NCBI GenBank assembly: GCA_003170135.1
Contig: PMZR01000009.1
Location: forward strand, 81,411-145,410
Source: Acidobacteriota bacterium
Lineage (GTDB): Bacteria; Acidobacteriota; Vicinamibacteria; Vicinamibacterales; Fen-181
Length of the DNA: 64,000 bases
Direction of reading: 5' to 3'
A program made the translations under genes and the position numbers. A model generated the notes under the pieces. That model searched no databases and had not been told where the DNA came from. It saw nothing but the letters and a program-made list of their open reading frames with translations. Below, one piece after another: positions 60,251 through 64,000 of this stretch. The stretch's first letter is position 1. Each line of letters begins with the position of its first letter.

Positions 60251-61450
60251 ATGAAGAATCGCGCGGTGAGGATCGCGTTGTTTCTGCTCGCGGTCCTCGC
60301 CTTCGGTGCGGCGGGCTACGAGTTGACCGTGCTCGACGGGCAGGCGTCCGCCGCGCGCGACGCGAGCCGCGCGTTCGCACAGCAGGCGCGCCGGATGGAA
60401 TCGGCGGTGCGCGAAATCCGCGCGGCGCAGTTCGCCTACGTCGCCGCGGGCCAGGGATCCTCGTTCTGGACGGCACGGGCGACCGCGCTTCTGACCGCGA
60501 TGGCTGCGGACCTGCCAAGGCTCTGCAGCAGCGCCACAGATCCCGGGCTGAAGCCCGGGAGCCCCACCTGTACCGCCGCGCTCGAGGACTTCGCGACGGT
60601 TCAGCGCATCGACGCCAGCGTGCAGCGGTACGTGCTCGGCGATCAGCGGCTGCTGGCATCGGATCTGGTGTTCACCGATTTGCGCGATGCCGACCAGGTC
60701 CTGATCGCGTGGATCGAAGAAACGCGCACGCGGCAGGCGGCGCGTGACGACGAGGCCGCGAACACGATCCGCAAGACGGAACTTGCGACGGCGGGCGGCG
60801 CCGCCGTGTTCGCCATCCTGGTCCTGCTACTCCTCACGCCGGCCAGCGGCAATGCCAGCCAGGGCAGGCCCGCGGCCGACCTGGGTGCCGCGGTCAAGAC
60901 GTCGCAGGCGACCCGGCTCATCACCCCGCAGCAATCGCCAATCGAATCGACGCCCCCGAACATCGCCCGCCCGGTTGACCTGGGATCGGCGGCGGCACTC
61001 TGCACCGACTTCGCCCGCCTGCGCGAGACCGCTCAACTACCGGCGCTGCTCGAACGCGTGGCGGCATTGCTCGACGCCGCCGGCATCATCATCTGGGTGG
61101 ACGATGCGGCCAGCGGTGAACTCCGGCCGGCACTGAGCCACGGGTATCCGCCCCAGGCGCTCGCCCGCATTCACGCCGTCTCGACAGGCGCCGACAACGC
61201 GACCGCGGGCGCGTACCGCGAGCGCGTGTTGCGCGTCGTCGAAGGCCATGCGCAGGGCAACGGCGCCATCGCCGCACCGCTGCTCGGGCCTGATGGTTGT
61301 GTCGGAATCATGGCGGCGGAAATCCGCGGGGGACGCGAGAAAGACACCGCGGTCCAGGCCATGGCGACAATCGTCGCCGCTCAACTCGCCACGCTCGTCA
61401 CACCGCAGCCCGCGCCAACAAAGAGTTCAGAAGTGAAGATCGAGAATTGA
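60251..61450 (+). CDS. Membrane-anchored GAF-domain protein
   Basis: 399 residues. Two transmembrane segments (about residues 7-23 and 178-196) enclose an extracytoplasmic helical region that looks like a sensor. A cytoplasmic GAF domain follows (about residues 255-385: LLERVAALLDAAGIIIWVDD, IAAPLLGPDGCVGIMAAEI). No output domain is present, so it may sense and pass a signal by contact. A TATAGT at 60237-60242 lies eight bases before the ATG, and there is no ribosome-binding site, so transcription may be almost leaderless. A hairpin repeat sits in the gene. Confidence 0.65.
   Translation: MKNRAVRIALFLLAVLAFGAAGYELTVLDGQASAARDASRAFAQQARRMESAVREIRAAQFAYVAAGQGSSFWTARATALLTAMAADLPRLCSSATDPGLKPGSPTCTAALEDFATVQRIDASVQRYVLGDQRLLASDLVFTDLRDADQVLIAWIEETRTRQAARDDEAANTIRKTELATAGGAAVFAILVLLLLTPASGNASQGRPAADLGAAVKTSQATRLITPQQSPIESTPPNIARPVDLGSAAALCTDFARLRETAQLPALLERVAALLDAAGIIIWVDDAASGELRPALSHGYPPQALARIHAVSTGADNATAGAYRERVLRVVEGHAQGNGAIAAPLLGPDGCVGIMAAEIRGGREKDTAVQAMATIVAAQLATLVTPQPAPTKSSEVKIEN
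60542..60559. repeat. Perfect hairpin repeat inside the GAF gene
   Basis: CCCGGGCT-GA-AGCCCGGG, an 8-bp inverted repeat with a 2-base loop, encodes DPGLKPG in frame in the extracytoplasmic region of the GAF protein. This palindrome looks like a copy of a small dispersed repeat found in many bacterial spacers; in this case it appears to have entered a coding sequence without breaking the frame. Confidence 0.75.
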
Positions 61451-61527
61451 AGACGCGCGGCTCCGGCCTCGAGGCTCCGGGGGTGCGCCACCTGACGGGA
61501 GCCGGAAGCCACGAGCCGGCCCTTCAT

Positions 61528-62373
61528 TCACTGCTTCAGCCCGCCGCGTTGGTCGCCGAGAGTCACCGTAATCGTCTGCGACTTGTGGTCGCGCACGATA
61601 CCAACGGCCACGTGGTCGCCGAGTCGCTTGCTGCGCACCACTCGTGACACGTCGTTGCTATGAACGACCGGCTGTCCGTCAATCGACGCGATGATGTCGC
61701 CGGCCTTCAGACCCGCGCGTGACGCAGGCGATCCGTCGTCCACGGTCGAGATGAGCACGCCATCCTTCGTCCCGAAGTACTCCGCGAGCTGGGGTGTCAG
61801 TTCCGTCACGCCGATGCCAAGGCGCGGCGTACCGGGGAGCCCTGGCGTCTGCAGGTCGGGCGGAACGTCGTAGCGCCTGCTCGACGGCAGGTCGGGGATG
61901 ACGCGGGGGTTGCTGGGTGGCTGCATCGGACCGTCGCGGAACTGGGGCATCGGAGACTGGAAGGAGCGCGAACTGCCCGCCTCGGGCGTGATCCGCAGGT
62001 CCATCCGCCTGGTGTCGCGCAGCACCACCATCGGCACGGTTCGCCCGGCCGGCGTCTCTCGAATCAACCGCGTCAACTGGGTCGCGCTCCTGACCCGCTC
62101 CCGGTCGAACTCGACGACGATGTCGCCTTCCCGGGCGCCCGCCCGGTCCGCGGGCGTTCCGGAGTAGACGCGCGTGACGAGGGCGCCTTCCGGCTTGTCC
62201 GGCTCAGCATCGCGAATCGAGATGCCGATCTGCGAGTCGGGCGACAGCAGCTGGACCAGTCGCCCGGGGCGATCGCCCGCATCCTGGGCTGAAGCGATCG
62301 TCGATCCGACCGCGACGATCAGGGCTGGACAGGCACCGAGAATCATCCACCGCAGTCTCCCGACGTGCCGCAT
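61528..62373 (-). CDS. Exported protein with two PDZ domains
   Basis: 281 residues from ATG 62373 (GGAGGGGTG upstream) with a signal peptide ending at ASAQ. Two PDZ domains are visible: about residues 45-125 (LGISIRDAEP..ALVTRVYSGTPADRAGAREGDIVVEF) and 185-275 (LGIGVTELTPQLAEYFG..SPASRAGLKAGDIIASID), separated by a Pro-rich linker. It lacks a protease domain (no Ser-His-Asp), so it is a peptide-binding chaperone or adaptor in the periplasm. It is divergent from glnA across a 529-base spacer. Confidence 0.85.
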   Translation of the reverse strand: MRHVGRLRWMILGACPALIVAVGSTIASAQDAGDRPGRLVQLLSPDSQIGISIRDAEPDKPEGALVTRVYSGTPADRAGAREGDIVVEFDRERVRSATQLTRLIRETPAGRTVPMVVLRDTRRMDLRITPEAGSSRSFQSPMPQFRDGPMQPPSNPRVIPDLPSSRRYDVPPDLQTPGLPGTPRLGIGVTELTPQLAEYFGTKDGVLISTVDDGSPASRAGLKAGDIIASIDGQPVVHSNDVSRVVRSKRLGDHVAVGIVRDHKSQTITVTLGDQRGGLKQ

Positions 62374-62737
62374 AGCACCCCTCCGTTTCGTGCCCCGGCG
62401 CACCTCCGGATCTGTCGGACGGGAAGCTGGACCGGGTCCGGATCAGATGGATGGCTCCGGGCTTCGGCCTCCAGGCTTCCAAGCCTCCTGGAGCACCAGG
62501 GCCTGACGGATTAGACGAACAGCCCATCGCGGCGGCCGGCCGTCGGCGGGCCGGCCATTGCCGGGCTTTAAGGCACGGGGATCTTGCCTGGGATCGGACC
62601 GCCAGAACCATAACAGACTGACGCCGAAAATGTGCGCTGATTGCACTCGTCATGAACTTGTTTTCCACGATCCGCGCCAGTTGCTGTCATATTAACGACG
62701 AATAATCGTCTGAACTGCACAAAACAGTAAACATCTG

Positions 62738-62766
62738 TTGACGTGGACCAGCCCTTGCTTTAGACT
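62738..62766 (+). promoter_or_regulatory. Sigma-70-like promoter for glnA
   Basis: TTGACG (62738-62743) and TAGACT (62761-62766) are 17 bases apart. Transcription from about 62773 would give a 5' leader of about 130 bases before the GTG at 62903, with a GGGGACGTCCCC palindrome near 62785. The rest of the spacer 62374-62737 holds a CCAGGCTT/AAGCCT dyad near 62470-62490 and a GACGA-ATAA-TCGTC dyad at 62696-62710, but no gene. Confidence 0.6.
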
Positions 62767-62902
62767 CGGCGAACGGAAAGAAGGGGACGTCCCCGACAGA
62801 AGCGGGCGGTTGCGGGCTGACGCGGTGCTGTGTGGTGGCGGCCCGAAAGCGTCGTGGTCGCGTCGCGGCTGGTGCTCTCTCTGACGAGCAAAGGAGCAGT
62901 GT

Positions 62903-64000
62903 GTGAAAACCGAAGAAATGCCGGCTGATCTCGGGGTGGCGACGACCAGGTCGCCGAAGGCGGAACCGCTGGCGGTCGAGGAGATGAAGGCCCAGATCCT
63001 GGAGCGCGCCCAGCGCGAAGGCGTGAAGTTCATGCGCCTGCAGTTCAGCGACATCCTTGGCACGATCAAGAACGTCGAGGTCCCCGACAAGCAGTTCGGC
63101 GCAGCGCTCGACGGCCAGATCATGTTCGACGGATCCTCGATCGAGGGTTTCGTGCGGATCGAGGAATCCGACATGTATCTGAAGCCCGACCTGAACACGT
63201 TCCGCGTCTTTCCGTGGGCGTACACCTCGGGTGACAAGGTCGCGCGGATTATCTGTGACATCGCCAACCCGGACGGCTCGCCCTTTTCCGGTTGTCCGCG
63301 CACGACGCTGAAGAAGGTCATCGACCTGGCCGCCGAGAAGGGCTACGTGATGAAGGCCGGGCCCGAGGCGGAGTTCTTCCTGTTCCAGACCAAGAACGGG
63401 CAGTTGACGACCGAAACACACGATTCGGCGGGCTACTTCGACCTGACGCCCGTGGACATGGGCGAGGACGTCCGGCGCGAGATCGTGCTCGCGCTCGAGG
63501 CCATGGGGTTCGAGGTCGAGGCGGCGCACCACGAAGTGGCGCCCGGCCAGCACGAGATCGACTTCCGCTACGATGACGTCCTGACGACGGCCGACAGCGT
63601 GAGCACGTTCCGTTTCATCGTCCGCAATGTGGCCAACCGCCGGGGCCTGCACGCGACGTTCATGCCCAAGCCGATCTACGGGATCAACGGCTCGGGCATG
63701 CACACCCATCAGTCGCTGTTCGCCAACGACCAGAACATCTTCTTCGACGGGAACGGGCGCTGGCAGCTGAGCGAGCTGTGCCTGAACTACATCGGCGGCA
63801 TCCTGGAGCACGCGAAAGGCTTCTGCGCCATCACGAATCCGTTGGTGAACTCGTACAAGCGCCTGGTGCCCGGCTACGAGGCGCCGACCAACATCGCGTG
63901 GTCGGAGAAGAACCGCAGCCCGCTGGTGCGCGTGCCCGCGGCCCGCGGCGTCGGCACCCGGATCGAGCTCCGCATGCCCGATCCCTCGTGCAACCCGTAC
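62903..64000 (+). CDS. glnA: Glutamine synthetase type I (cut by window edge)
   Basis: The GTG at 62903 has AAGGAG six bases upstream. The visible 366 residues include the beta-grasp [20 protein letters not shown], the catalytic GPEAEFFLF and [14 protein letters not shown], and the ammonia-site [14 protein letters not shown]. The enzyme makes glutamine from glutamate, ammonia and ATP. The first 20-25 residues (before [10 protein letters not shown]) exceed the usual length and are poorly structured. The frame stays open at the last base, at [12 protein letters not shown]. The adenylylation site is outside the window. Confidence 0.95.
   Translation, partial: MKTEEMPADLGVATTRSPKAEPLAVEEMKAQILERAQREGVKFMRLQFSDILGTIKNVEVPDKQFGAALDGQIMFDGSSIEGFVRIEESDMYLKPDLNTFRVFPWAYTSGDKVARIICDIANPDGSPFSGCPRTTLKKVIDLAAEKGYVMKAGPEAEFFLFQTKNGQLTTETHDSAGYFDLTPVDMGEDVRREIVLALEAMGFEVEAAHHEVAPGQHEIDFRYDDVLTTADSVSTFRFIVRNVANRRGLHATFMPKPIYGINGSGMHTHQSLFANDQNIFFDGNGRWQLSELCLNYIGGILEHAKGFCAITNPLVNSYKRLVPGYEAPTNIAWSEKNRSPLVRVPAARGVGTRIELRMPDPSCNPY

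Overview
The window is a 64 kb stretch of very GC-rich bacterial chromosome with no tRNA, rRNA, CRISPR array or phage block that I can see. The gene content points to Acidobacteriota, probably a Vicinamibacteria-like lineage. This rests on a VWFA-related protein of the type common in that phylum, a PIG-L deacetylase with long beta-rich C-terminal domains, large secreted peptidases, DUF4412-type and OmpA-type envelope proteins, and overall GC and codon style. It is an inference, since no marker gene is present.

Layout. 1-10.6 kb: secreted PIG-L deacetylase (cut by the window edge), an envelope protein, a FAD oxidoreductase/M55 aminopeptidase pair, two glycine-forming PLP enzymes (agxT-like, ltaE-like), an MNT nucleotidyltransferase/HEPN pair and two small exported or membrane proteins. 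10.6-18 kb: M49 peptidase, MBL/beta-CASP nuclease, DUF4412 protein, MTHFR-like protein, aminotransferase, SDR. 18-24 kb: two wrecked hybrid two-component genes around a secreted phosphoesterase. 24-33.3 kb: NitT/TauT-type ABC operon with mprF, then an NtrB/NtrC-like pair and a small secreted protein with a possible sigma-54 promoter. 33.5-40.3 kb: ACT protein, envelope proteins, AlaA-like aminotransferase, AI-2E transporter, a large palindromic element. 40.3-49.8 kb: membrane glycosyltransferase-type genes, several of them remnants, interleaved with acylating aldehyde dehydrogenase and a CoA-transferase/GNAT fusion. 49.9-55 kb: KBL-type alpha-oxoamine synthase, acyl carrier protein, acetyl-CoA-synthetase-like ligase and a divergent second alpha-oxoamine synthase. 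55-64 kb: M1 peptidase, stand-alone nuoG, GAF membrane protein, PDZ protein, glnA (cut by the edge).

Genes acting together. Many enzymes handle glycine, threonine and C2 units: alanine-glyoxylate aminotransferase, threonine aldolase, acylating acetaldehyde dehydrogenase, acetyl-CoA hydrolase/transferase, acetate-CoA ligase and 2-amino-3-ketobutyrate CoA ligase. The linked synthase-carrier-ligase set is the best candidate for a dedicated lipid or amino-ketone pathway.

The most unusual content is not a gene. At least fifteen gene boundaries carry arrays of degenerate 7-bp units. The word differs from place to place but the period is always seven, and several arrays flip into their reverse complement. 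Two such arrays lie in frame inside protein-coding genes. A second pattern is a set of hollowed-out genes that keep recognisable ends but have lost the middle. A third is a palindrome of about 275 bp bracketed by 11-bp direct repeats, which looks like an inserted element.
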